Assembly (NCBI RefSeq): GCF_030944405.1
Contig: NZ_CP132339.1
Location: 2,852,001-2,916,000 of the forward strand
DNA length: 64,000 nucleotides
Source: Janthinobacterium sp. J1-1
GTDB taxonomy: Bacteria; Pseudomonadota; Gammaproteobacteria; Burkholderiales; Burkholderiaceae_D
Direction of reading: 5' to 3'
Below the pieces are notes generated by a model. The model searched no databases. It was not told where the DNA came from and saw only the letters and a program-made list of their open reading frames with translations. Shown piece after piece: positions 8,473 to 17,491 of the stretch (positions within the stretch are counted from its first letter, which is position 1; each line of letters opens with the position of its first letter). The translations under genes and the position numbers were made by a program.

Positions 8473-10859
8473 GGCTCCTGAAACATCAGGGCCGCCTGCT
8501 GGCCATCGCCTGGGCGCTGGTGGTGGCGCTGCTGCTGGCGCATAACGCCTATCTGTGGGGCGTCAAGCGCATCGCCCCCGAGACCGACATCCTGGCGCTG
8601 CTGCCGGTGCAGGAGCGCGACCCGGTGCTGCAGGCGTCGTTCACCCACATGGTGGACGCGGCCCAGCAGCGCCTGGTGGTGCTGGTCGGCGCGCCCGACT
8701 GGAACGACGCCAGACGCGCGGCCGATGCCTATGGCGCGGTGCTGGCGCGCCATGCCGGCCTGTTCGCCGCCACGCCAATCGACGAACAGACGCAGAACGA
8801 CTGGCTGGCGCTGTTCCAGCAGCACCGCTTGACGTTGCTGACGCCGCCGCAGGAAGCGCAGTTGCGCAAGGAGACCCCGGCGTTCTGGCGCGACTCGGCC
8901 CTGAGCCAGCTCTACAGTCCATTTGGCGGCCCCAAGCTGGGCGCCTGGCAGGACGACCCGTTCGGCCTGTTCGGCGGCTGGGTGCAGGAGCGCGCGCAGG
9001 AAACCCCGGTGCGCCCGCGCGACGGCCATCTGTTTGTCGCCGACGGCGCGCGCCAGTATGTGCTGCTGCCGATGACCTTGACCGTGCCGGCCTTTTCGCT
9101 GGCGGCGCAGGAAACCGTGCTGCCGCTGCTGGCGCAGGCGCAGGCGGCGGCGCGCCAGGCGGTGCCTGACGTGGAGATCATCAGCGCCGGCGTGATCCTG
9201 CATGCGGCCGCCGCCAGCAGCCAGGCGGCCGGCGAAATGTCGACCATCGGCCTGGGCTCGCTGGCCGGCATCATCTTGCTGACCTGGCTGACCTTCCGCT
9301 CGGTCAAGCCGATTTCATTGATACTGCTGTCGATCGGCATCGGCTGCCTGGGCGCCCTGTCGGTGTGCTGGCTGCTGTTCGGCCGACTGCACCTGATGAC
9401 GCTGGTGTTCGGCGCCAGCCTGATCGGCGTGGCGCAGGATTACGGTATTTATTTCCTGTGCAACCGGCTGGGCGCCGATCCCGCGCTCGATTCGCGCGCC
9501 TTGCTGCGCCGGCTGCTGCCGGGGCTGTGCCTGACCCTGCTGGCGGCGGTGATCGGCTACATGGGACTGGCGCTGACGCCTTTCCCTGGCCTGCGCCACA
9601 TGGCCGTGTTTTCCGCGCTGGGCCTGGTGTTTGCATGGTTGACGGTGGTGTTCTGGTTTCCCATGCTGGTGCGGGGCGGCACCTTGCGCAGCGGTGCGCT
9701 GGTGCGCCGCTATGGCGCCGCGCGCGCGTACTGGCCGCAGGTACGCGCGAACCGCGCCACGCTGCTGTGCGTGCTGGCGTTTGCGGTACTGGCCGGCGCC
9801 GGCATGGCGCGCCTGGGCGTCAATGACGATATCCGGCTGCTGCAGACGCCGCCCGCGCATCTGATCCGCGACCAGCTGAAACTGAGCAAGCTGCTCGACG
9901 CGCCGACGCCGGTGCAGTTCTACCTGGTGCGCGGTGACAGCGCCGAAACCGTGCTGCGGCGCGAGGAAGCGCTGAAGCGCCGCCTGCAGCCCTTGATCGA
10001 GCAGCGGCACCTCACTGGCGTGCAGGCGATGTCGAACTGGGTACCGTCGCTGCAATCGCAGCAGGCGCGGCGCGCGCTGCTGGACGATACCATCCTGAAA
10101 CCGGGCGGCGCGCTCGACCTGCTGGCGCGGTCGGTCGACGAAGACCTTGCATGGGCAGATCAAGTGCGTGCGCAGCTGGCGCAGGCCGGCGCACCGTTGC
10201 TCATCGATGACTTTCTGAAGGTGCCGGCCAGCGAACCGTGGCGCCACTTGTGGCTGGGTGAAGTACAGGGCGGCTACGCCTCCATCGTCGCCCTGCGCGG
10301 CATGCAATATGCGGCCATTCCGCTGCTGGCGCAGGCCGGCGCCGGCATGCCAGGCGTGCAGTGGGTCGACAAGGTGGCCGAGATTTCATCGGTGCTGGGC
10401 CGCTACCGCATCTACATGGGCGCGGTGGTGCTGGGCGCCTACCTGGTGGTGTTCGGCCTGTTGATGCCGCGCTACGGCCGCCGTACCTGGCGCGTGCTGG
10501 CGCCGACCGCGCTGGCCAGCCTGGCGGCGCTGGCCTTGCTGGGCTATCTGGGCCAGCCGCTGCAGCTGTTCCATGTGCTGGCGCTGATGCTGCTGCTGGG
10601 CGTCGGTGTCGATTACGGCATCTTCATGCAGGAGCATCCCGAGCAGCGCAACCATACGCCGTGGCTGGCGGTCGGCCTGTCTGCCGCCAATACCCTGTTG
10701 TCTTTCGGCCTGCTGGCCCTGAGCCACACGGCGGCGCTGCAGGCATTCGGCCTGACCATGCTGATCGGCACGGCGCTGGTATGGCTGCTGTCGCCGTGCT
10801 TTGTCGCCCCTGACCTACCTGAGCAACCTGACGCGGCCGATGCCGCAGGAGTGGCCTGA
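8469..10859 (+). CDS. MMPL/RND-family exporter of the APE cluster
   Basis: 796 residues. The coordinates imply a TTG start at 8469 overlapping the previous TGA (TTGA); no better start is seen before the first membrane helix (about residues 10-28). The architecture is the MMPL type: one N-terminal helix, a large periplasmic domain, a helix bundle at about 255-410, a second periplasmic domain, and a bundle near the C terminus with LLLGVGVDYGIF. The related GVAQDYGIYF is in the first bundle; the acidic residue in each is the likely proton relay. It would move the finished aryl polyene across the inner membrane. Confidence 0.88.
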   Translation: MRLLKHQGRLLAIAWALVVALLLAHNAYLWGVKRIAPETDILALLPVQERDPVLQASFTHMVDAAQQRLVVLVGAPDWNDARRAADAYGAVLARHAGLFAATPIDEQTQNDWLALFQQHRLTLLTPPQEAQLRKETPAFWRDSALSQLYSPFGGPKLGAWQDDPFGLFGGWVQERAQETPVRPRDGHLFVADGARQYVLLPMTLTVPAFSLAAQETVLPLLAQAQAAARQAVPDVEIISAGVILHAAAASSQAAGEMSTIGLGSLAGIILLTWLTFRSVKPISLILLSIGIGCLGALSVCWLLFGRLHLMTLVFGASLIGVAQDYGIYFLCNRLGADPALDSRALLRRLLPGLCLTLLAAVIGYMGLALTPFPGLRHMAVFSALGLVFAWLTVVFWFPMLVRGGTLRSGALVRRYGAARAYWPQVRANRATLLCVLAFAVLAGAGMARLGVNDDIRLLQTPPAHLIRDQLKLSKLLDAPTPVQFYLVRGDSAETVLRREEALKRRLQPLIEQRHLTGVQAMSNWVPSLQSQQARRALLDDTILKPGGALDLLARSVDEDLAWADQVRAQLAQAGAPLLIDDFLKVPASEPWRHLWLGEVQGGYASIVALRGMQYAAIPLLAQAGAGMPGVQWVDKVAEISSVLGRYRIYMGAVVLGAYLVVFGLLMPRYGRRTWRVLAPTALASLAALALLGYLGQPLQLFHVLALMLLLGVGVDYGIFMQEHPEQRNHTPWLAVGLSAANTLLSFGLLALSHTAALQAFGLTMLIGTALVWLLSPCFVAPDLPEQPDAADAAGVA

Positions 10860-11410
10860 TGGCTGTGAAACATGTAATGGCGGCCTCGATGCTGCTGGCG
10901 CTGGCTGGCTGCGCCAGTGCGCCGCCTTCGGCTCCGGCCCGCCTGGGCCTGAAACTGGCGCCGGCGGCGCTGGGCGCGACGGTCAGCGTGCAGCAGCATC
11001 TGCGCGTCGAGCGGGCAGGGCGCATCGACGAACTCGATGCGGCGCTGGAGGTCGATGCCACGCACCTGGACCTGGTGGGCCTGGCCTTCGGCCAGCGCGT
11101 GCTGTCGCTTCACTACGACGGCAAGGAGGTCACCTCGTGGCGCCACGTGATGCTGCCGGCGCAGGTGCGCGCCGAGGACGTGCTGGAAGACATGCAGCTG
11201 ACCCTGTGGCCGCGCGAGGCGATCGCGCAAGCGCTGCCGGCCGGCTGGCGCATCGAGGACAGCGGCTTGCGCCGCACCCTGCTGCTGGACGGCGAGGCCG
11301 TCACCGTGATCGACTACAGCGCCATGCCGCGCTGGAGCGGCACGGTGGTGCTCGACAACCTGCGCTACCGTTATCGGTTGACGATACAGAACGCACCGGA
11401 AAGCCAATGA
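10859..11410 (+). CDS. DUF3261 lipoprotein of the APE cluster
   Basis: 183 residues starting inside the MMPL stop (TGATG). The lipobox LALAGC puts the acylated cysteine at Cys18; the following Ala-Ser does not suggest inner-membrane retention, so outer-membrane sorting is likely. The rest is a beta-rich domain with strands such as RVLSLHYDGKEVTSW and RYRYRLTI. Lipoproteins of this type accompany the MMPL and LolA-like genes in aryl polyene clusters (ApeN position) and could be the outer-membrane receiver for the pigment. The biochemical role is not established. Confidence 0.82.
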   Translation: MAVKHVMAASMLLALAGCASAPPSAPARLGLKLAPAALGATVSVQQHLRVERAGRIDELDAALEVDATHLDLVGLAFGQRVLSLHYDGKEVTSWRHVMLPAQVRAEDVLEDMQLTLWPREAIAQALPAGWRIEDSGLRRTLLLDGEAVTVIDYSAMPRWSGTVVLDNLRYRYRLTIQNAPESQ

Positions 11411-12600
11411 TGATTGCGCCGACCGTGTACCTGAATCACTGCGGCGTCGTCTGCGCGCTGGGCGAGACGCGCGAGCAGGTAAGCGCGCGCCTGTTTGCCG
11501 CCGACAGCGGCGTGGCGCCCACCGCGCGCCACTCGCCTGGGCGCGAGCTGCCGCTGGGCGTGGTCGATGCGGTGTTGCCTTCGGTGTCGCATCACGTACC
11601 GCCCGCGCGCAGCCGCAACAACCGCATGGCGCTGGCGGCGCTGGCGCAGATCCGCCCGGCCGTGGAACAGGCCATCGCGCGTTACGGCGCCCACCGCTTG
11701 GCGGTGGTGGTCGGCACCAGCACCTCGGGCATCCTCGAATCGGAAGGCGCAATCGGCGCCCATGTAGCGGGCCAGGACCTGCCCGAACGATTTCATTACG
11801 GCCAGCAGGAGATGGGTTCGCCGGCCCTGATGCTGGCCGAGGAGCTGGGCATCGATGGCCCGGCCTGGGTCCATTCGAGCGCCTGCTCGTCCAGCGCCAA
11901 GGCAATGGCCAGCGCGGCGCGCCTGCTGCGCATGGGCTTGTGCGACGCCGTGCTGGCGGGCGGCGTCGATACCCTGTGCGCCTTTACGGTGGCCGGCTTT
12001 TCCGCGCTGGCCTCGGTCAGCGCGCAGCGCTGCAATCCGCTGGGCGAGGGCCGCGACGGCATCAATATCGGCGAGGGCGCGGCGCTGTTCCTGATGACGA
12101 AGGAACCGGCCGCGGTCGCCCTGCGCGGCTGGGGCGAATCGTCGGACGGCCACCATATGTCGGCGCCCGATCCGCAAGGCGGCGGCGCGCGGCTGGCGAT
12201 ACAGCAGGCGCTGGCGCGTGCCGGTGTCCAGGCGTCGCAGGTCGATTACGTTAACCTGCACGGCACCGCCACGCAGCAGAACGACGCGATGGAAGCGCGC
12301 GTGGTGGCCGACCTGTTCGGCGGGCAGGTCTACGCCAGCTCGACCAAGCCCTTGACGGGCCATGCGCTGGGCGCGGCGGCGGCCATCGAAGCGGCTCTGT
12401 GCTGGCTGGCGATGCAGCTTGACAACCGCGAGGGCCTGTTGCCGCCGCACCTGCTCGATGGTGCGCTCGATCCCGCCTTGCCGCCGCTGCGCCTGGCCTT
12501 GCCCGGTGCGCGCCTGGGCCGGCCGATCGACTGGGCGCTCAGTAATTCGTTTGCCTTTGGCGGCTCGAACGCCGCGCTGCTGCTGGGGAGGGGAGCATGA
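11407..12600 (+). CDS. apeO: Beta-ketoacyl-ACP synthase of the APE type II polyketide synthase
   Basis: 397 residues from ATG 11407 (ATGA overlap). It has a complete thiolase-fold active site: Cys160 in SSACSSSAKA, His285 in NLHGTA and His319 in LTGHALGAA. It carries out decarboxylative condensation of malonyl-ACP with the growing chain. In Xenorhabdus the homologue is reported to pair with a chain-length-factor-like partner; no such partner is in this window, but it could lie left of position 1. The hydratase-like partner gene overlaps its stop by 4 nt. Confidence 0.93.
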   Translation: MMIAPTVYLNHCGVVCALGETREQVSARLFAADSGVAPTARHSPGRELPLGVVDAVLPSVSHHVPPARSRNNRMALAALAQIRPAVEQAIARYGAHRLAVVVGTSTSGILESEGAIGAHVAGQDLPERFHYGQQEMGSPALMLAEELGIDGPAWVHSSACSSSAKAMASAARLLRMGLCDAVLAGGVDTLCAFTVAGFSALASVSAQRCNPLGEGRDGINIGEGAALFLMTKEPAAVALRGWGESSDGHHMSAPDPQGGGARLAIQQALARAGVQASQVDYVNLHGTATQQNDAMEARVVADLFGGQVYASSTKPLTGHALGAAAAIEAALCWLAMQLDNREGLLPPHLLDGALDPALPPLRLALPGARLGRPIDWALSNSFAFGGSNAALLLGRGA

Positions 12601-13070
12601 GTTTTCCGGATATTGATGACCTGGTGCCGCACTCCGGCGCCATGAGCCTGCTCGACAAAGTGGTGTCGGCCGACGCCGAGAACCTGTGCGCCGAGGTGCG
12701 CATCCATGCCCGCAGCGTGTTTTACGATGCGCAGGAAAATGGCGTGGGCAGCTGGATCGGCATCGAATACATGGCGCAGGCGATCGCCGCGCACGCGGGA
12801 TATCTGGCGCGCCAGGCCGGCGCACCGGTCAAGATCGGCTTTTTGCTGGGCGCGCGCCGCTACGAGGCGCAGCTGCCACTGTTTGGCGAGGGCAGCGTGC
12901 TGCAGGTGCATGTGCACCGGGCGCTGCAGGGCGACAATGGGCTGGGCGCTTTTGAATGCCGCATCGAGGCCGCCGGCGTCGTGCTGGCGCAGGCGACGGT
13001 GACGGTGTTCCAGCCCGAGAATGCAACACAATTTCTGCAAGAGAGTTCGAATGGAGCGCAGCATGAGTAA
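12597..13070 (+). CDS. apeP: Hotdog-fold 3-hydroxyacyl-ACP dehydratase of the APE pathway
   Basis: 157 residues from ATG 12597 (ATGA overlap). The motif LVPHSGAM puts the catalytic-type histidine at His12, and IGIEYMAQAIAAHAG matches the hot-dog helix of APE-associated dehydratases. In characterised systems ApeP forms a heterodimer with ApeI; here the ApeI-type domain is fused to the ligase at 1279-3072, so the ligase fusion may be physically recruited to this subunit. That complex is inference. Confidence 0.9.
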   Translation: MSFPDIDDLVPHSGAMSLLDKVVSADAENLCAEVRIHARSVFYDAQENGVGSWIGIEYMAQAIAAHAGYLARQAGAPVKIGFLLGARRYEAQLPLFGEGSVLQVHVHRALQGDNGLGAFECRIEAAGVVLAQATVTVFQPENATQFLQESSNGAQHE

Positions 13071-13788
13071 CAGTGTATTGGTAACGGGATCGTCGCGCGG
13101 CATCGGCAAGGCGATCGCCTTGCGCCTGGCGCGCGACGGCTTTGACGTGGTGCTGCATTGCCGCAGCGGCCGCGCCGAAGCGGCGGCGGTGGCGCAGCAG
13201 ATCGTGGCGATGGGACGCGCCGCGCGCGTGCTGCAATTCGATATCGGCGACCGTGCCGCGGCGGCAAGCGCGCTGGAAGCCGATATCGCCGCACACGGCT
13301 GCTATTACGGCGTGGTATGCAACGCCGGCGTGGCGCGCGACAATGCGTTTCCCGCCATGTCGGGCGAGGACTGGGACATCGTCCTGCAGACCAATCTCGA
13401 TGGTTTCTACAATGTGCTCAACCCGCTGGTGATGCCGATGGTCCAGCGCCGCAAACCGGGCCGCATCGTCACCATGGCGTCGGTCTCGGGCCTGATCGGC
13501 AACCGGGGCCAGGTCAACTACAGCGCCGCCAAGGCCGGCATTATCGGCGCGACCAAGGCGCTGGCGCTGGAACTGGCCAAGCGCGCCATCACCGTCAACT
13601 GCGTGGCGCCGGGCCTGATCGAGACCGATATGATCAGCGAGGTGCCGCTCGACGAAGCGTTGAAGATGATCCCCGCGCGCCGCGTCGGCACGCCCGAGGA
13701 AGTGGCGGCCGCCGTCAGCTTCCTGGTCGGCGCGGAAGCCGGCTACATCACGCGCCAGGTCATTTCCGTCAACGGAGGCATGGCATGA
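13063..13788 (+). CDS. apeQ: 3-oxoacyl-ACP reductase (FabG-like SDR) of the APE pathway
   Basis: 241 residues from ATG 13063, chosen for GGAG 6 nt upstream and an 8-nt overlap with the dehydratase; ATG 13051 is an alternative. Cofactor loop TGSSRGIG is at the N terminus. The catalytic triad is Ser140, Tyr153 and Lys157 (NYSAAK), with NCVAPGLIETDM after it. It reduces the 3-keto group after each condensation, before dehydration, and probably uses NADPH as FabG does. Confidence 0.93.
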   Translation: MSNSVLVTGSSRGIGKAIALRLARDGFDVVLHCRSGRAEAAAVAQQIVAMGRAARVLQFDIGDRAAAASALEADIAAHGCYYGVVCNAGVARDNAFPAMSGEDWDIVLQTNLDGFYNVLNPLVMPMVQRRKPGRIVTMASVSGLIGNRGQVNYSAAKAGIIGATKALALELAKRAITVNCVAPGLIETDMISEVPLDEALKMIPARRVGTPEEVAAAVSFLVGAEAGYITRQVISVNGGMA

Positions 13789-15017
13789 GCCGCCGCGTCG
13801 CCGTCACCGGCATGGCCGGCATCAGCCCGGTTGGCAATGACTGGCCGGCCATCCGCCAGCGCCTGGGCGAGTACCGCAACGCCGTGGTGCGCATGGCCGA
13901 GTGGGCCGATTACGAGGGGCTGAACACGCAGCTGGGCGCACCGGCCGCGCCGTTCGAACTGAACGACCGTTATCACCGCAAGGCCGTACGCAGCATGGGC
14001 CGCATCGCGCTGATGGCCACGCGCGCCAGCGAACTGGCGCTGCAGGACGCCGGCCTGCTCGACCATCCGCTGCTCAAAGGCGGGCAGATGGGCATCTCCT
14101 TCGGTTCCTCGGCCGGCACGCCCAGCGCCATCGGCGACTTCGGCCGCATGATGGAGGAGCGCACCACCAAGGGCATCAACGCCACTACCTACATCAAGAT
14201 GATGGCGCATACGGCGCCCGTCAATATCGGCGTGTTCTTCGGCGTTACCGGGCGCGTGATCACCACGTCGAGCGCCTGCACCTCGGGCAGCCAGGGCATC
14301 GGTTATGCCTACGAGGCGATCGCCGGCGGCAAGCAGCTGGCGATGATCGCCGGCGGTGCCGAGGAACTGTGCGCCACCGAGGCGGCCGTGTTCGACACCC
14401 TGTTCGCCACCAGCACCCGCAACGACGCCGGCCACACGACGCCGCGCCCGTTCGACGCCAGCCGCGACGGCCTGGTGATCGGCGAAGGCGCCGGCTGCCT
14501 GATCCTGGAGGAACTCGAACACGCCCAGGCGCGCGGCGCCACCATCCACGCCGAACTGGTGGGCTTCGGCACCAACAGCGACGGCTGCCACGTGACGCAG
14601 CCGAACGCCGCCACCATGCGCCAGGCGATGCTGCTGGCGCTGACCGACGCCGGCCTGCAGCCGTCCGACATCGGCTACGTGAACGCGCACGGCACCGGCA
14701 CGCAGCAGGGCGACATCGCCGAGTCGCAAGCCACCTTCGAGGTATTCGGCGGCCAGGTGCCGATCAGCTCCCTGAAAAGCTACATGGGCCACACCCTGGG
14801 CGCCTGCGGTGCGCTGGAAGCATGGATCAGCATCGAGATGATGCGCGAAGGCTGGTTTGCGCCGACCATCAATCTGCAGGACGTCGACCCGCAATGCGCG
14901 GCGCTCGACTATATCGCCGGCGAGGGCCGCGCCATCGACTGCGATTACGTGATGTCGAATAACTTTGCGTTTGGCGGGATTAATACCTCGCTGATTTTCA
15001 AGCGTTACCGGCCATGA
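13785..15017 (+). CDS. apeR: Second beta-ketoacyl-ACP synthase of the APE cluster
   Basis: 410 residues from ATG 13785 (ATGA overlap). The catalytic triad is complete: Cys165 (SSACTSGSQ), His302 (NAHGTGT) and His336 (YMGHTLGAC). It is FabF-like and more canonical than the synthase at 11407. Two ketosynthases with intact triads suggest separate tasks, for example starter condensation and elongation. Its last codon overlaps the beta-lactamase-fold lipoprotein gene, so that gene is part of the same transcript. Confidence 0.92.
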   Translation: MSRRVAVTGMAGISPVGNDWPAIRQRLGEYRNAVVRMAEWADYEGLNTQLGAPAAPFELNDRYHRKAVRSMGRIALMATRASELALQDAGLLDHPLLKGGQMGISFGSSAGTPSAIGDFGRMMEERTTKGINATTYIKMMAHTAPVNIGVFFGVTGRVITTSSACTSGSQGIGYAYEAIAGGKQLAMIAGGAEELCATEAAVFDTLFATSTRNDAGHTTPRPFDASRDGLVIGEGAGCLILEELEHAQARGATIHAELVGFGTNSDGCHVTQPNAATMRQAMLLALTDAGLQPSDIGYVNAHGTGTQQGDIAESQATFEVFGGQVPISSLKSYMGHTLGACGALEAWISIEMMREGWFAPTINLQDVDPQCAALDYIAGEGRAIDCDYVMSNNFAFGGINTSLIFKRYRP

Positions 15018-16195
15018 ATCTGATGCGGGCAAGTGTGCTGCTGATGCTGGCCATGTTGACCGCTTGCGGCACCTTGTCGCGCATGGAAATCGACGCCGAC
15101 AAGGTGTCGGCGGAGCGCTACGCCGCCAGCGGCGACCTGCGGGCCGAAGTCGATGCGCTGGCACGGCCGCTGATCGATGGCGGAACCACGCCCGGCCTGG
15201 TGGTGGGCGTTTTATTGCCGGATGGCAGTGTGCAGTGTTTTGGCTACGGCACCACGGAACATGCCATCGGCGGTCGCCAGCCCGATGGCGATACCTTGTT
15301 TGCCGTCGGCTCGGTGAGCAAGGGTTTTTTGAGCGCGACGACGGCAGTGCTGGTGCAGCAGGGTGTCTTTGCATGGGATGACACGCTGGAGAAGTTATTA
15401 CCTGCCGGTACACCATTGAGTCCCTCCGCACGCAAGATCACCTTGCTGCAGCTGGTCACGCATACCTCCGGCTTGCCGCGTCAGCCATTCACGCCGCAAA
15501 CCTTGCTGTATTTTGTCGAATATCTCTTTACGGGCGAGAGCTTCTACCGGCATTTCGACCGTGACTATCTGGTGGCCTATCTGGCCGATTTCAATGCGCC
15601 AGCGACCAGCACGCCGATGTATTCCAATATCGGCTATGGCCTGCTGGGTCATGTGCTGGAGCTGCATACCGGTAAAAAGATGGATGCGCTGGTACAGGAA
15701 ACCATCTTGCGTCCCCTGGCGCTCGACAGTACCGGCTATCGTCCGCAGCAGCTGCCCGGTTTTTCCACGCGCGCGCATGGCCATGTCGGCGACCAGCCGA
15801 AATTCATGCGGCGGGGAAGCGAAGCGCCGGATTGGGAATTTACCGATGTCCTGACCGGTTCGGCAGCCTTGTATTCGACGGCAAATGATTTGTTGCGCTA
15901 TGCAAAAATCAATATTGAAGGCAGCGGCAATGCGCTGCTGGACCGCGCATTGCAGGATACCCTGCATGTCAGGGTAGACCGGCCACTGGAAGCGGCGGCG
16001 CTGGCCTGGCTGGTGGACGATATCGATGGCCATAAAATTACCTACCAGGTTGGTTTCGTGGCAGGTTATTCCAGCTATATCGGTCTGGATGTGAAAAGCC
16101 GGACAGGCATTGTGGTACTGCAAAACAGTTTTAATTGGACCAATAGTATCGGTCATCGTTTGTTGCTGAGAATTGCCAAGCAAAAATCCTCCTGA
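15014..16195 (+). CDS. Beta-lactamase-fold serine hydrolase, lipoprotein
   Basis: 393 residues. Lipobox MLAMLTAC gives an acylated Cys18. The serine hydrolase signature is present: SVSK with nucleophile Ser100 and Lys103, then YSN at 203-205, and a late GFVAGYSS strand in place of the KTG motif. Class C beta-lactamases, D-alanyl-D-alanine peptidases and EstB-type esterases share this fold. The EstB-like class or a transacylase seems more likely than a resistance enzyme, because it is translationally coupled to the polyene ketosynthase (ATGA overlap). It may cleave or transfer the aryl polyene ester in the envelope. That role is inference. Confidence 0.85.
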   Translation: MNLMRASVLLMLAMLTACGTLSRMEIDADKVSAERYAASGDLRAEVDALARPLIDGGTTPGLVVGVLLPDGSVQCFGYGTTEHAIGGRQPDGDTLFAVGSVSKGFLSATTAVLVQQGVFAWDDTLEKLLPAGTPLSPSARKITLLQLVTHTSGLPRQPFTPQTLLYFVEYLFTGESFYRHFDRDYLVAYLADFNAPATSTPMYSNIGYGLLGHVLELHTGKKMDALVQETILRPLALDSTGYRPQQLPGFSTRAHGHVGDQPKFMRRGSEAPDWEFTDVLTGSAALYSTANDLLRYAKINIEGSGNALLDRALQDTLHVRVDRPLEAAALAWLVDDIDGHKITYQVGFVAGYSSYIGLDVKSRTGIVVLQNSFNWTNSIGHRLLLRIAKQKSS

Positions 16196-16220
16196 TCATG
16201 AAATGAATCGGAGCTAATCC

Positions 16221-16874
16221 ATGGAGATCCATATGAAGCCAGGTTTTAAATTAGCCGCTGTCGCACTGTGCGTGGCAGCTTTCGCCGGATGCAAAAGCCG
16301 GCCAGTCGAGCACACGGCATACCAGACCACCTTGCCGCAGGTCGGCACCGTGGCAACCATCGGCATCGGCGAGAAGATGCTGACAAAAAGCGATGCCGTG
16401 GAAACGCGTGCAATGATACTGGCGCAGGATCAGCCGATTGGCGAGTTTATCGTTCGCAAAGGTACTTACTCGCAAATTGCAGACAAGGATGAATATCAGA
16501 CTTTTGGTGGCGTGCTGATCACTAGTGCTGTTGGCTTGCCCGTGAAACACAATAAAATCCATCTGTTCAGCAAAGATGGATCCATCTGTATCGGACGCGC
16601 ACCGTGTGCAAAATTTGATTATGTAATGGGCGTGACGACCAATTACCAGATGGCGAGTTTCCAGAGCACATTGATCTACAGCGGCCGGATCGGTAACAGA
16701 ATTACGCTCGGTTATCGCGAATTTCAACGCAATGTCGCCCGTCCGGCATTTAATAATGACGTGGCTTATGATTTGTCGGAATCCATGATCGTGGGCTACA
16801 AGGGCGCGCGACTGGAAGTGCTGAGCGCTACCAACACCGAAATCAGCTATAAAGTGCTTGCAGGATTCGATTGA
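16221..16874 (+). CDS. Hypothetical lipoprotein following the APE genes
   Basis: 217 residues. Two starts have good ribosome sites: ATG 16221 (GGAG 7 nt upstream) and ATG 16233 (GGAG 6 nt upstream). Either gives a lipobox of the AAFAGCK type. The mature protein is beta-rich and I recognise no family or catalytic motif. The base composition is visibly lower in GC than the upstream synthase genes. It is 25 nt downstream of the hydrolase and overlaps the phosphopantetheinyl transferase by 4 nt, so it is expressed with them. Confidence 0.75.
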   Translation: MEIHMKPGFKLAAVALCVAAFAGCKSRPVEHTAYQTTLPQVGTVATIGIGEKMLTKSDAVETRAMILAQDQPIGEFIVRKGTYSQIADKDEYQTFGGVLITSAVGLPVKHNKIHLFSKDGSICIGRAPCAKFDYVMGVTTNYQMASFQSTLIYSGRIGNRITLGYREFQRNVARPAFNNDVAYDLSESMIVGYKGARLEVLSATNTEISYKVLAGFD

Positions 16875-17491
16875 TCGGCGTTCAGGCCAGCATCTGGCTG
16901 CTCGATGCGCGCAGCATCGACGATGCCTTGCTTCCCGGGTTTGAATCCTGGCTGTCGCCACAGGAACTGGCGCGCTACCGGCGTTTCATGCGGCCGCAGC
17001 GCCAGCGCCAGTTTTTGCTGGGGCGCGCCTTGCTGCGCACCTTGCTGGGCCAGGCGCTGGCTCTGCCGGCCGCATCCATCGTGCTGGAAGAGCGGCCCGG
17101 GCAGGCGCCGCTGGCGCCGGCGGGCGCGCCCCATTTCAGCCTGTCGCACAGTGGGCACTGGATCGCCTGCACGCTGAGCGAACAGATTGCGGTGGGGCTC
17201 GATATCGAAGTAATGGATCAGGAAAGAGACCTGCCGGCGCTGGCACGGCAGGCCTTTGGCGACGCGGTTGCCGAGGGACTGGCGGCCATGGCGCATGCGG
17301 AGCAGGTGGTCTCGTTTTACCGGCGCTGGAGCGAATACGAGGCGCGCTACAAGCTGGGAGCTGCGGCTGGCGAGGCGGCCAGCTGCGTGGCGCTGGCCCA
17401 TGCCGAGTTGTCCATCGTGCTGTGCAGTGCGGCACCGCTGGCGCAGCCGCCCCAATTGCGCAGGGCGGCGCTGGCGCTGGCGCCTGGCTAG
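16871..17491 (+). CDS. 4'-phosphopantetheinyl transferase (Sfp type)
   Basis: 206 residues with a TTG start at 16871 overlapping the upstream TGA (TTGA). The family motifs are all present: FSLSHSGHW, GLDIEV with Asp111 and Glu113 (metal ligands), and WSEYEARYKLG with Glu157 and Lys161. The enzyme moves phosphopantetheine from CoA to the conserved serine of carrier proteins. Its place at the end of the APE operon makes the carrier proteins at 194 and 460 its obvious substrates. Its TAG stop shares the CTAG bases 17488-17491 with the opposing DUF2145 fragment. Confidence 0.9.
   Translation: MIGVQASIWLLDARSIDDALLPGFESWLSPQELARYRRFMRPQRQRQFLLGRALLRTLLGQALALPAASIVLEERPGQAPLAPAGAPHFSLSHSGHWIACTLSEQIAVGLDIEVMDQERDLPALARQAFGDAVAEGLAAMAHAEQVVSFYRRWSEYEARYKLGAAAGEAASCVALAHAELSIVLCSAAPLAQPPQLRRAALALAPG

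Noticed and set aside
15014..16195. Beta-lactamase resistance gene
   Set aside because: The SxxK and YxN motifs are shared with esterases and peptidases, the KTG motif is not clear, and gene context is pigment synthesis.
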